64,000 bases of DNA from Symbioplanes lichenis (lineage in GTDB: Bacteria > Actinomycetota > Actinomycetes > Mycobacteriales > Micromonosporaceae): contig NZ_JAUZQD010000027.1 of assembly GCF_030709675.1 (NCBI RefSeq), positions 1-64,000 on the forward strand, in the 5' to 3' direction. Below are positions 27,796-36,951 of this stretch, piece by piece. Position 1 is the first letter of the stretch. Each line of letters opens with the position of its first letter. Under the pieces are notes generated by a model. That model was given only the letters and a program-made list of their open reading frames with translations. It was not told the origin of the DNA and made no database searches. The position numbers were made by a program, and so were the translations under genes.

Positions 27796-28115
27796 GGTCC
27801 TGATCTCGGAGGGAAGAGGTCGGACGCGGCGCCGGAAGTCTCCCCCGAAAACGACCGGCGCCGCGGGGACGGTCCGCAGTCCGTCCCTGATCCGGCCCCA
27901 TGCCGTCCGCGCACCGCCGGCCGGTCCGCCGCGGGCGAGGACGACCCCCCGTATGGGCCGTCCGGTCGCTTTCGATGATGCGCCCGCGCGGAGCCCGTAC
28001 GGGGAATCCCGAACGATCCCGAACGCGGTCTCCCGCCGCAGGCCGGACGGCACGGGTGCCCACCGGAGGGTTTCGACCGGTAGTGTCGATCGTTCCGAAA
28101 ACCTGGAGCGTGCCC
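27796..28115. other. divergent intergenic region between lacI-type and STAND genes
   Basis: 320 bases with both 5' leaders. A possible -10 TAGTGT lies at 28081-28086 on the plus strand, 30 bases before the STAND start. I see no clear LacI operator palindrome and no gene. Confidence 0.4.
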
Positions 28116-30644
28116 GTGACTTCCTCGGCGCTGCCCGATCCCGGCCCGGCGACCACTTTGGACGAGCTCGCCGCGGGCCTGCGGGCGCTGAAGGTGTGGG
28201 CCGGCGATCCCGCGTACGGGGTCATCACCGCCCGGGTCAACGCCGGGCGCCCGGCGAGCGACCAGGTCGGCCGGACGACCGTCGTCGACTGTTTCCGCGC
28301 GGGGCGCCGGCGCCTCGACGGCGAGCTGGTGGCCGCCGTGGTGCACGCGCTGCACCCCGACACCGGCTATGTCACGCAATGGCGGCAGGCGCTGCGGGTG
28401 ATCAACGGCGAAACCCGAGCTGCCGCCCAGGTACGCGTCCAGGCCGGCCTGCCCGAGGATCTGCCCGGCTTCACGGGCCGCGCGGCCGAGCTGGCGTACG
28501 CCCGGGAAGCCGGGATCCCGGTCCTGGTCGGGATGGCCGGCGTGGGCAAGACCCGGCTGGCCGTCCACCTGGGGCATGAGCTCCTCCGCGAGCAACGGGT
28601 GGACCGCGTGTTCTTCGTCGATCTGCGCGGCTTCCACCCCGACCCGGCGCAGCCGCCCGCTGATCCGGCCGCCGTGCTCGACGGCTTCCTGCGGCTGCTC
28701 GGGGTCTCGGGCCAGCAGATCCCGTACGGGCTGGCCGAGCGCGCGGCCGTGTGGCGAGACCGTCTGGCGGGCAGCCGGACGCTGGTGGTGCTCGACAACG
28801 CGGCCGGCGCGGAGCAGGTCCGCCCGTTGCTGCCCGGCGCGCCCGGCTGCGTGACGCTGGTGACCAGTCGTCGCCGGCTGCCGCAGCTGCCCGGGGCCAC
28901 GCACTGCGACGTGGACGTGTTCCGGCCGGCGGACTCGCACCGGTTCCTCGACGCGGCGATGCCCGGCATCCCGGCCGGCGACGACCCGGACGCGACGGCC
29001 CGGATCGCCCAGCTCTGCGGTCAGCTGCCCCTGGCCCTCGCGCTGGTCGCCGGGCACATGCGCGCCAAGGGCGGCTGGACGCTCACCGACCATGCCGACT
29101 GGCTCGAGGAGCGGCACGGCGCCGGGCGGCTGGACACCGGGGTGGAGCTCGCGCTCGACGTGTCGTACCGGGAACTGCCGGACGGGGAGCGTGCGCTGCT
29201 CCGCGGGCTGGCCCTGCACCCTGGTCAGGATGTCGGCGAGCACGCGGCCGCCGCCCTGAGCGGGACCACTGTGGAGCATGCGGCCGAACGCCTGGCCGAG
29301 CTCGCGGCGAACAACCTGGTGCAGCCCGCGGGTCCCGGCCGGTACACCCTGCACGACCTCGTACGCGCCTACGCCGCCGCCCGGGCCGCCGATGAGGACC
29401 GCCGCTCGGAACGTCGCGAGGCCGTGACCCGCCTGCTCGACTTCTATCTGGCCACCGCGGCCGAGGCCATGAACCGGCTCGACCCCGCGGAGGCCGGCCG
29501 CCGCCCCAAGGTGAGCCCGTCGCCCGTGGCCCGGCCCGCCCTCGACGAGCCCGTCGCCTGGCTCGACAACGAACGCACCAACCTCGTCGCCGCGGCCGTG
29601 CACGCCGAGGAGAACGGTCTGCCCGCGCACGCCGTGCAGTTCAGCGCCGTGCTCTTCCGCTATCTGATCGGCGGGCACCACCTCGAGGCGATGACCGTGC
29701 ACGAGCGCGCGGCGCGGGCCGCCGAGCGTACGGGCGACCTGGCCGGCCAGGCGACCGCGCTCGCCGGCATGGCCACCGCCGAGGTGCTGACCGGGCGGCA
29801 CGAGGCGGCGCTGGCCCGGCTCGGCCACGCCCTGCAGATCTTCCAGGTGCTCGGCGACGTCCCCGGCCAGGCCCGCACCCTCAACACCGTCGGCATCACC
29901 GAGACCCGCCTCGGCCGCTACGAGACCGCCGCCCGGCACCTCACCGAGTCCATGAACCTGCACGGCACCACCGGCAACGCCGCCGGCCAGGCCCGCGCCC
30001 GCACCAACCTGGCCAACCTCGAGTCCCGCCTCGGCCGCGACGAGGTGGCCGTCCCGCTCTACGAGGCGGTCCTGCGCTTCCACGAGGAGGAGGGCGACAA
30101 GGTCGGCGAGGCGGTCGCGCTGAGCAATCTGGGCGGCGCCGAGGTCAAGCTGGGCCGCTACGACGCGGCGGAACGGCATTTGGACCGGGCGCTGGACCTC
30201 GACCGCGAGCTGCGCAACGCCGCCTTCGAGGCGTCGACGCTCGACTTCCTCGGCACGCTGTGGACCGGCCGCGGCGACTCCGGCCGGGCCGTCGCCCGCC
30301 ACCAGGAGGCGATGACCATCTTCCGGCGGCTCGGAGACCGGCACGGCGAGGCCTGCGCGCACAACGGGCTGGGCGAGGCGGCGCTGGTCGCCGGGCGGGT
30401 CGCCGACGCGATCGCGGAGCACACGGCGGCGTACGGGATCGCGGCCGAGCCCGGGGTCACCGATCCGGAGCAGCAGGCCCGCGCGCGTACGGGCCTGGGC
30501 CACGCGTGGCGCGCCCAGGCAGACCCGGACCAGGCGCGCCGGGAGTACGAGCGGGCGCGGGCGCTCTGGGCCTCGATGAGCTCGACCGAGGCGGCCCGCA
30601 TCACGGCGATCCTGGACACTCTCTACCGTAAGGATCATGAGTGA
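28116..30644 (+). CDS. STAND-class NB-ARC ATPase with C-terminal TPR repeats
   Basis: An 842-residue signal-transduction ATPase. An N-terminal helix-turn-helix-like domain (about 13-90, KVWAGDPAYGVITARVNAG) is common in actinobacterial regulators of this class. The NB-ARC core has the P-loop VGMAGVGKTRL (Lys145), Walker B TLVVLDNA, sensor VTSRRRL and the GLPL-like CGQLPLALAL. About seven TPR-type repeats follow (about 520-835), for instance QARTLNTVGITETRLGRYE and AVALSNLGGAEVKLGRYDAA. There is no SARP winged helix. GTG 28116 follows GGAG by seven bases. The stop overlaps the thioesterase start by eight bases. It could be a transcription regulator or an immune-type sensor; the output is unknown. 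Confidence 0.9.
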   Translation: MTSSALPDPGPATTLDELAAGLRALKVWAGDPAYGVITARVNAGRPASDQVGRTTVVDCFRAGRRRLDGELVAAVVHALHPDTGYVTQWRQALRVINGETRAAAQVRVQAGLPEDLPGFTGRAAELAYAREAGIPVLVGMAGVGKTRLAVHLGHELLREQRVDRVFFVDLRGFHPDPAQPPADPAAVLDGFLRLLGVSGQQIPYGLAERAAVWRDRLAGSRTLVVLDNAAGAEQVRPLLPGAPGCVTLVTSRRRLPQLPGATHCDVDVFRPADSHRFLDAAMPGIPAGDDPDATARIAQLCGQLPLALALVAGHMRAKGGWTLTDHADWLEERHGAGRLDTGVELALDVSYRELPDGERALLRGLALHPGQDVGEHAAAALSGTTVEHAAERLAELAANNLVQPAGPGRYTLHDLVRAYAAARAADEDRRSERREAVTRLLDFYLATAAEAMNRLDPAEAGRRPKVSPSPVARPALDEPVAWLDNERTNLVAAAVHAEENGLPAHAVQFSAVLFRYLIGGHHLEAMTVHERAARAAERTGDLAGQATALAGMATAEVLTGRHEAALARLGHALQIFQVLGDVPGQARTLNTVGITETRLGRYETAARHLTESMNLHGTTGNAAGQARARTNLANLESRLGRDEVAVPLYEAVLRFHEEEGDKVGEAVALSNLGGAEVKLGRYDAAERHLDRALDLDRELRNAAFEASTLDFLGTLWTGRGDSGRAVARHQEAMTIFRRLGDRHGEACAHNGLGEAALVAGRVADAIAEHTAAYGIAAEPGVTDPEQQARARTGLGHAWRAQADPDQARREYERARALWASMSSTEAARITAILDTLYRKDHE

Positions 30645-31146
30645 GCAGCCGGACAGCCGTCCCACCTCCCACTCGCGCGTCACCCTGAGCCGGATCATGA
30701 CCGCGACCGACGTCAACCTCTACGGCACCGTCCACGGCGGTGACCTGATGAAATTCGTCGACGACGTCGCCGGGGCCGCGGCGGCCCGGCACAGCGGCGG
30801 CACCGCCGTCACTGCGGCCATCGACGAGATCGTCTTCCTGGAGCCGGTCCGGGTGGGCGACCTCGTCCACGCGTACGCGCAGGTGAACTGGGCCGGATCC
30901 ACCTCCATGGAGGTCGGCGTCCGGGTGACCTCGGAACGCTGGGACACCGCCGGCTCCGAGGCCCTCACCGTGGTCACCGCCTACCTCGTCTTCGTCGGCG
31001 TCGACGCGTCCGGGCACCCCCGCCATGTGCCGCCGGTGCAGCCGGAGACGCCGGAGGACGAACGCCGCTTCCGCGAAGCCCTGATCCGCCGCGAACACCG
31101 CCTCGCCCGCCGCAAGGCGATCCAGGACGCCCGCGCCGCCGGCTGA
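30637..31146 (+). CDS. acyl-CoA thioesterase, hotdog fold (YciA type)
   Basis: A 169-residue single-hotdog thioesterase hydrolysing acyl-CoA. The signature region is SRIMTATDVNLYGTVHGGDLMKF, with the conserved HGG and following Asp of YciA/BACH enzymes, then IDEIVFLEPVRVGDLVHAYAQV. Its ATG overlaps the end of the STAND gene by eight bases, so both are coexpressed; a functional link is not obvious. Confidence 0.9.
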   Translation: MSEQPDSRPTSHSRVTLSRIMTATDVNLYGTVHGGDLMKFVDDVAGAAAARHSGGTAVTAAIDEIVFLEPVRVGDLVHAYAQVNWAGSTSMEVGVRVTSERWDTAGSEALTVVTAYLVFVGVDASGHPRHVPPVQPETPEDERRFREALIRREHRLARRKAIQDARAAG

Positions 31147-31295
31147 CCCGTCAACCGCACGCCCGGGCCGGCGCCGGAGTTGCTGGGCCGGCAACGCCCG
31201 CCTGCCCGGATGGATCTCGGAAAGAAGTTGATCGATGGAGATGGCGTAACGAGATAGTCACAAGTCGATGCCATGATCTTTCCGGACCGCACTCT

Positions 31296-31322
31296 TTGCA
31301 GTCGGATGTGCTCACACTGCAA
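31296..31322. promoter_or_regulatory. hairpin/operator before ABC importer operon
   Basis: TTGCAG (31296-31301) pairs with CTGCAA (31317-31322), with an inner TGTG-ct-CACA pair and a five-base bulge. It is 17 bases before the ribosome-binding site of the binding-protein gene: a candidate operator or leader hairpin. Confidence 0.4.
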
Positions 31323-31349
31323 CTCCGCACCGGCGTCCGGAGGGGAACC

Positions 31350-33074
31350 ATGACCATCCGCAGACTGACCGTGATCGCGACGGCCACCCTGCTCGCACTC
31401 ACCGCCTGCAGCGGGAGCGAGTCCGACGGGAACGACGAGCTGCTCGGCTTCGCGTCCTGCTCCGGCTCCCCCTTCGACTGCAACAAGGGCGAGACGAAAA
31501 CGGGCGGGACCCTGGTCTACTACGAGGAGCAGGACCGCACGACCTGGAACACGGTCAGCTCGGACGGCGGCCACTACGTCACGTCGGTGATGATGCGGCC
31601 GCTGCTGCCGACCGTCTACTACGGCGGACCGGACTACAAGCCGCTGCTCAATCAGGACTTGATGGCCGAGGAGCCGAAGCTCGCGAGCACCAGCCCGCAG
31701 ACCGTGGTCTACAAGCTCAAGCCGGAAGCGGTCTGGAGCGACGGCACGCCGATCACCGCGGACGATTTCGCCTACCAGTTCCGGACGCGGAACACCCGGG
31801 ACTGCCCCGACTGCGCGTCGTCGAGCAACGCCGGCTACGACCTGATCCAGGACGTCAAGGGGGCGGACAGCGGCAAGACGGTGACCGTGACGTTCCAGGC
31901 GGGCAAGGTCTATCCGGACTGGAAGGGGCTCTTCGGCGACATCTATCCCGCGCATCTGGCGAAGCAGAACGGCGACGACGGTACGCCCGCCGGCCTGGCC
32001 AAGTCGTGGGAGTGGTTCGGCAAGACGCAGCCGACGTGGTCGGGCGGGCCGTTCCGGATCGAGAGCTACGCCGAGGCGCAGGAGCTCGTCGAGGTGCCGA
32101 ACCCCAAGTGGTGGGGCGCCAAGCCGGCACTGGACAAGATCGTGTTCAAGGTCGTGACGGACCAGTCGTCGTTCGTGCCGGCCCTGCAGAACAGTGAGAT
32201 CAACGCGGGCGACCCGCAGCCGAATCTCGACATGGTGACGCAGGTGCAGAACCTGCCCGACGTCAACTACCGGATCAGCGGCGGGCTCTCGTGGGAGCAC
32301 ATCGACCTCAACCTCGAGAACAAGTTTCTCAAGGACAAGGCGCTGCGCGAGGCCATCTTCCGGGCCATCAACGTGCAGGGCATCATCGACCGTACGGTCG
32401 GCACCTTCTGGAAGGACGCGAAGCCGCTCCAGAACCACAACTTCGTGCCGGAGAGCCCGCACTACAAGGACGTGGTCAGCGCGACCGGCGCCGGGGCGGG
32501 CGACGTCGAGAAGGCGAAGCAGGTGCTCACCGCCGCCGGATACACGGGAGTCGGCACGGCGCTCAAGACCCCGGCCGGTGAGCCGGTGACGCTGCGGATG
32601 CGGCACACCGAGGGCAACGTCAACCGGGCCGCCACGTCGGAGCTGGTGCAGGCGTCGCTCAAGCAGCTCGGCATCCCGCTGGCCATTCAGACCACGGCGA
32701 ACCTGTCCGACACCACGAGCAAGGGCGACTACGACCTGATCGTCTTCGCCTGGGTACAGACGCCGTACTTCTTCTCCGGCGCGCAGCAGACGTGGGGCAA
32801 GAACAGCGAGTCCAACTATGGGCACTGGGTCAACGAGAAGGCGGACGCCGTGCTGTTGCAGGCCATTCAGGAGGGGCTCGACGAGGCGAAGGGCGCCGCG
32901 CGGCTCAACGAGGCCGATGCCCTGATGGCCCAGGACTACTACGTGCTGCCGCTCTTCCAGCGGCCCAACTTCATGGTGGCGCAGAACGCGTACGTGAACA
33001 TCAGGCCGAATGCCACCAGCACCGGCCCGACGTACAACACGCAGGAGTGGGGTCTCAAGGCGACGGCGAACTGA
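31350..33074 (+). CDS. ABC importer substrate-binding lipoprotein, family 5 (oligopeptide/nickel type)
   Basis: Captures the ligand outside the membrane for the permeases that follow. The 574-residue protein has a lipobox LTAC with Cys20. The family-5 fold is shown by GGTLVYYEEQD, PKLASTSPQTVVYKLKPEAVWSDGTPITADDF and the later DKALREAIFRAINVQGII. An unusual insertion after the lipobox (GFASCSGSPFDCNKGET) holds two further cysteines. GGAGGGG before ATG 31350 supports the start. The ligand could be a peptide, an opine or another small molecule. It is the first gene of a four-gene operon. Confidence 0.93.
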   Translation: MTIRRLTVIATATLLALTACSGSESDGNDELLGFASCSGSPFDCNKGETKTGGTLVYYEEQDRTTWNTVSSDGGHYVTSVMMRPLLPTVYYGGPDYKPLLNQDLMAEEPKLASTSPQTVVYKLKPEAVWSDGTPITADDFAYQFRTRNTRDCPDCASSSNAGYDLIQDVKGADSGKTVTVTFQAGKVYPDWKGLFGDIYPAHLAKQNGDDGTPAGLAKSWEWFGKTQPTWSGGPFRIESYAEAQELVEVPNPKWWGAKPALDKIVFKVVTDQSSFVPALQNSEINAGDPQPNLDMVTQVQNLPDVNYRISGGLSWEHIDLNLENKFLKDKALREAIFRAINVQGIIDRTVGTFWKDAKPLQNHNFVPESPHYKDVVSATGAGAGDVEKAKQVLTAAGYTGVGTALKTPAGEPVTLRMRHTEGNVNRAATSELVQASLKQLGIPLAIQTTANLSDTTSKGDYDLIVFAWVQTPYFFSGAQQTWGKNSESNYGHWVNEKADAVLLQAIQEGLDEAKGAARLNEADALMAQDYYVLPLFQRPNFMVAQNAYVNIRPNATSTGPTYNTQEWGLKATAN

Positions 33075-33075
33075 C

Positions 33076-34059
33076 TTGCTCGCCTATGTCGTGCGGCGCC
33101 TGCTCGCCGCGATCCCCGTGCTGATCGTCGCGTCCTTCCTCTCGTACGCCCTGGTGGCGCTCTCGGGGGATCCGCTCGAGCCGCTGAAGCTGCGCAACCC
33201 GCCGGCCCCGCAGCGGACCATCGACCTGGAGACCGAGCGGCTCGGGCTGGACGACAACATCGTCGTCCGGTACGGCCACTGGCTCGGCGGCGTTCTGCAC
33301 GGGGACTTCGGCGAGTCGGTGCAGAGCACGTACGACATCGGCGCGAACCTGACCCGCGCCACGACCGTGACCCTGCGGCTGGTCGTCGTCGCGATCCTGC
33401 TCGCGCTCGTCCTGGCCGTGCTGACCGGCGTGGTCGGGGCGGTGCGGCAGTACTCCAAGTCGGACTACGCGCTGACGTTCACCGGCTTCGTGTTCCTGGC
33501 GATGCCGCTGTTCTGGGTCGCGATCGTGCTCAAGGACCTGGCCGTCCGCTACAACAAGGCCACCGGTACGACGGTCTTCTTCACGATCGGCGAGACGTCC
33601 CAGGGCTACAGCGGCATGTCCCCGGGCGCGAAGCTGGCCGACGTCGCCGGGCACCTGGTGCTGCCGACACTCGCGCTGGCGCTCATCACGTACGCGGCAT
33701 GGAGCCGGTACCAACGGTCAGCCGTCCTGGAGGTGCTGAACTCCGACTACGTCCGGCTGGCCCGGGCCAAGGGCCTGCCGTGGCGCAAAGTGCTCACGCG
33801 GCACGTACTCCGGACCGCTCTGATCCCGCTCGTCACGGTCACCGCCCTGGACGTCGCCGGCATCCTCGGCGGGGCGGTGATCACCGAGACGGTCTTCAAC
33901 TGGAACGGCCTCGGCCGGATGCTGCTGACCGGGGTCGCCCGGGCCGACACCGACGCCGTGGCCAGCTGGCTGCTGCTCGCCGGGCTCGTCGTCATCGTCT
34001 GCAACCTGATCGCCGACGCCCTCTACGCCGTCCTGGACCCGAGGATCCGCCATGAGTGA
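33076..34059 (+). CDS. ABC importer permease, DppB/OppB type
   Basis: Forms half of the membrane channel. The 327-residue protein has about six helices, a periplasmic loop carrying LGLDDNIVVRYGHWLGGVLHG, and the coupling-helix EAA-like segment DYVRLARAKGLPWRKVLTRH. The start is the TTG at 33076, one base after the stop of the binding-protein gene, giving the usual MLAYVVRRLLAAIPVL beginning; upstream in-frame residues would overlap that gene. It overlaps the next permease by eight bases. Confidence 0.93.
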   Translation: MLAYVVRRLLAAIPVLIVASFLSYALVALSGDPLEPLKLRNPPAPQRTIDLETERLGLDDNIVVRYGHWLGGVLHGDFGESVQSTYDIGANLTRATTVTLRLVVVAILLALVLAVLTGVVGAVRQYSKSDYALTFTGFVFLAMPLFWVAIVLKDLAVRYNKATGTTVFFTIGETSQGYSGMSPGAKLADVAGHLVLPTLALALITYAAWSRYQRSAVLEVLNSDYVRLARAKGLPWRKVLTRHVLRTALIPLVTVTALDVAGILGGAVITETVFNWNGLGRMLLTGVARADTDAVASWLLLAGLVVIVCNLIADALYAVLDPRIRHE

Positions 34060-34924
34060 AGCCGTCCGCGAACGGTCGCAGGCGGAGCTGGTCCTGCGCC
34101 GGTTCCTGCGTCATCGGGCCGCGGTCACGAGCCTGGTGACGCTTCTGGTGGTGACGCTGTTCGCGTTCGCCGGGCCGCTGCTCTGGCGGTACGACTACGC
34201 GGACATCACCGACGATCTCTCCCAGTCGCCGTCGCTGCGCCACCCGTTCGGCACCGACCTCATCGGACACGACACGTTCGCCCAGGTCATGCGGGGCACG
34301 CAGCAATCGGTCAAGATCGCGCTGGCCATCGCCCTGATCGGTACGGTCTTCGGCGCGCTGTGGGGCGCGATCGCCGGCCTCTATCGCGGCAAGCTCGACT
34401 TCCTGATGATGCGACTGGTCGACGTCATCCTGACGCTCCCCTCGATCGCCGTCGCGGCCGCGGTCGCCGCCCAGGGAGTCGGCCGCAGCCAGTGGTGGGC
34501 GATCGCGTTCGTGCTCGGCGCGCTGACGTGGCCGTACGTGTCGAGGGTGGTCCGGGGTGTGGTGTTGTCGCTGCGCGAGCAGGAGTTCATCGAGTCGGCG
34601 CGGGCGCTCGGGGCGGGCAACGCCCGGATCATCCTGCGGCACCTGTTGCCCAACGCGCTCGGCACAATCATTGTCACCGCCACGCTGACCATCGCCACGG
34701 GCATCCTCGGCGAGGCGGCGCTGTCCTTCCTCGGCGTCGGCGTACAGGCCCCGGACACCTCGCTCGGGCTGCTCGTCTCCATCAACAAGGACGCCGTCAA
34801 CACGCGGCCGTGGCTGTTCTACTTCCCCGGCCTGTTCATCATCCTGATCGCGCTGACCATCAACTTCATCGGCGACGGGCTGCGCGATGCCTTCGACCCC
34901 AAGCAGACGAGGGTGCGCCGATGA
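34052..34924 (+). CDS. ABC importer permease, DppC/OppC type
   Basis: Second channel subunit of 290 residues. It has the N-terminal helix then RHPFGTDLIGHDTFAQVMRG, characteristic of OppC, and the coupling segment EQEFIESARALGAGNARIIL followed by RHLLPNAL. It overlaps the preceding permease by eight bases and the ATPase gene by four (ATGA). Confidence 0.95.
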   Translation: MSEAVRERSQAELVLRRFLRHRAAVTSLVTLLVVTLFAFAGPLLWRYDYADITDDLSQSPSLRHPFGTDLIGHDTFAQVMRGTQQSVKIALAIALIGTVFGALWGAIAGLYRGKLDFLMMRLVDVILTLPSIAVAAAVAAQGVGRSQWWAIAFVLGALTWPYVSRVVRGVVLSLREQEFIESARALGAGNARIILRHLLPNALGTIIVTATLTIATGILGEAALSFLGVGVQAPDTSLGLLVSINKDAVNTRPWLFYFPGLFIILIALTINFIGDGLRDAFDPKQTRVRR

Positions 34925-36942
34925 CCGCGCTTCTCCAGGTGGAAGACCTCACGGTCGAGTTCCCGACCGAGGACGGGGTGCTGCCCGCGGTACGCGGGGT
35001 CTCGTACGAGGTCGGGCGGGGCGAGTCCGTCGGGATCGTGGGCGAGTCGGGGTCGGGCAAGTCGGTGACGTCGCTCGCCGTCATGGGCCTGCTCCCCCGC
35101 AACGCGCGCGTCAGCGGCTCGGTCCGGCTGCTGGGCGAGGAGTTGCTCGGCCGTACGGACGCCGAGCTCTCGAAGATCCGCGGCCGCACCGTGGCAATGA
35201 TCTTCCAGGACCCGCTCACGTCGCTGAACCCGGTGCACACCGTCGGGGCGCAGATCGCCGAGGCCGTTCTGGCCCATCGCGACGTCCCGCGCCAGGTGGC
35301 GATGAGACGCGCCACGGAACTGCTCGAGATCGTCGGCATCCCGTTCCCGGCGCTGCGCGCGAAGAACTATCCCCACGAGCTATCCGGCGGCATGCGGCAA
35401 CGGATCGTCATCGCGATCGCCATGGCCAACGACCCCGAGCTGATCATCGCCGACGAGCCGACCACGGCGCTGGACGTCACCGTGCAGGCCCAGGTGCTGG
35501 AGGCTTTGGAGGCGGCCCGGCGCGAGACGGGCGCGTCACTGGTCCTGATCACGCACGACCTCGGGGTCATCGCCGGGCACACCGACCGGGTCAACGTCAT
35601 GTACGCCGGCAAGCTGGTCGAGACGGGCACGGTGGACGGGATCTTCTATCGGCCGCGGATGCCGTACACCCTGGGGCTCTTGAGCAGTCTGCCCCGCATC
35701 GACGAGAGCGGGCGGCAGCGGCTCACGCCCATCACCGGATCGCCGCCGTCGCTGCTGACCCTGCCCGCCGGGTGCCCGTTCGTGCCGCGCTGTCCCAGGG
35801 CCGAGTCGATCTGCTCCACCACCGAGCCGCCGCTGCTGCCCGCCGGGCCGGGCCACTTCGCCGCGTGCCACTTCCACGACTCGGTCACGTCCTTCCCCGC
35901 GCCGGAAACCCCCGCGTCGGTCGCGCCGCGGCCCTCCGATCCGATCTTGTCCGTACGGGGACTGGTCAAGCATTTCCCCGTACGCTCCCGCGGGGTCCTC
36001 CGGCGGCGCATCGGTGACGTGCACGCGGTGTGCGACGTGTCCTTCGACATCTTGACGCACGAGACGCTCGGGCTCGTCGGGGAATCCGGCTGCGGCAAGA
36101 CGACGACGGGTCGCGTGCTGCTCAACCTCGAGCCGGCCACCGCGGGCTCGGTCCACTTCCAGAGGCGCGACCTCGTGCCGTTGTCCCGGGCCCGGATGCG
36201 GCCGCTGCGCAAGGATCTGCAGATCGTCTTCCAGGACCCGTACGCGTCGCTCGACCCCCGGATGACGGTCAACGAGATCATCGCCGAACCCCTGCGGATC
36301 CACGGCCGGTACGGCTCCGACGGGCGGGCCCAGGTGCGATCACTGCTGAAGACGGTGGGCCTCGACGTCGAGCACGGCAACCGGTACGCGCACGAGTTCT
36401 CCGGTGGGCAGCGCCAGCGCATCGGCATCGCCCGGGCGCTCGCGCTGCGGCCGCGCGTCCTGGTGCTGGACGAGCCGGTGTCGGCGCTCGACGTCTCGAT
36501 CCAGGCCGGCGTGGTCAACCTGCTCGAGGACTTGCAGGACGAACTCGGCCTCTCCTATCTGTTCATCTCCCACGACCTGTCCGTCGTCCGGCACATCGCC
36601 GACCGGGTCGCCGTCATGTACCTGGGCCGGATCGTGGAGACGGCGCCGGTGGACGAGCTGTTCCTGCGGGCCGCGCACCCGTACACGCAGGCCTTGATCT
36701 CGGCGATCCCGGTGCCCGACCCGCACAAGGAACGCGCCCGCGAACGCATCATCCTCACCGGCGACGTGCCGAGCCCGGTCGCCCCGCCGAGCGGGTGCCG
36801 CTTCCGGACGCGCTGCCCGAAGTTCCCGACCCTGACCGACAAGGAACAGCGCCTCTGCATCTCCGACGTCCCGGCGCTCGTCGACCACGGCGAGGGCCAT
36901 CGAACGGCTTGTCACTACGCGGAGGCGCTCACGCTGATCTAA
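34921..36942 (+). CDS. ABC importer ATPase, fused DppD-DppF
   Basis: Drives the importer by ATP hydrolysis. The 673-residue protein contains two complete nucleotide-binding domains normally encoded by separate genes. Domain 1 has Walker A GESGSGKS (41-48), signature LSGGMRQR and Walker B LIIADEP. Domain 2 has Walker A GESGCGKT (387-394), signature FSGGQRQR and Walker B VLVLDEP. Each ends with the oligopeptide-type Cys-rich extension (CPFVPRCP and CRFRTRCP), which in some members binds an iron-sulfur cluster. The ATG at 34921 overlaps the upstream permease stop. Confidence 0.95.
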   Translation: MTALLQVEDLTVEFPTEDGVLPAVRGVSYEVGRGESVGIVGESGSGKSVTSLAVMGLLPRNARVSGSVRLLGEELLGRTDAELSKIRGRTVAMIFQDPLTSLNPVHTVGAQIAEAVLAHRDVPRQVAMRRATELLEIVGIPFPALRAKNYPHELSGGMRQRIVIAIAMANDPELIIADEPTTALDVTVQAQVLEALEAARRETGASLVLITHDLGVIAGHTDRVNVMYAGKLVETGTVDGIFYRPRMPYTLGLLSSLPRIDESGRQRLTPITGSPPSLLTLPAGCPFVPRCPRAESICSTTEPPLLPAGPGHFAACHFHDSVTSFPAPETPASVAPRPSDPILSVRGLVKHFPVRSRGVLRRRIGDVHAVCDVSFDILTHETLGLVGESGCGKTTTGRVLLNLEPATAGSVHFQRRDLVPLSRARMRPLRKDLQIVFQDPYASLDPRMTVNEIIAEPLRIHGRYGSDGRAQVRSLLKTVGLDVEHGNRYAHEFSGGQRQRIGIARALALRPRVLVLDEPVSALDVSIQAGVVNLLEDLQDELGLSYLFISHDLSVVRHIADRVAVMYLGRIVETAPVDELFLRAAHPYTQALISAIPVPDPHKERARERIILTGDVPSPVAPPSGCRFRTRCPKFPTLTDKEQRLCISDVPALVDHGEGHRTACHYAEALTLI

Positions 36943-36945
36943 GGT
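36940..36945 (+). promoter_or_regulatory. -10 hexamer, leaderless DUF3500 gene
   Basis: TAAGGT six bases before the GTG at 36952; it overlaps the stop codon of the ATPase gene. Confidence 0.5.
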
Positions 36946-36951
36946 CGCTTC

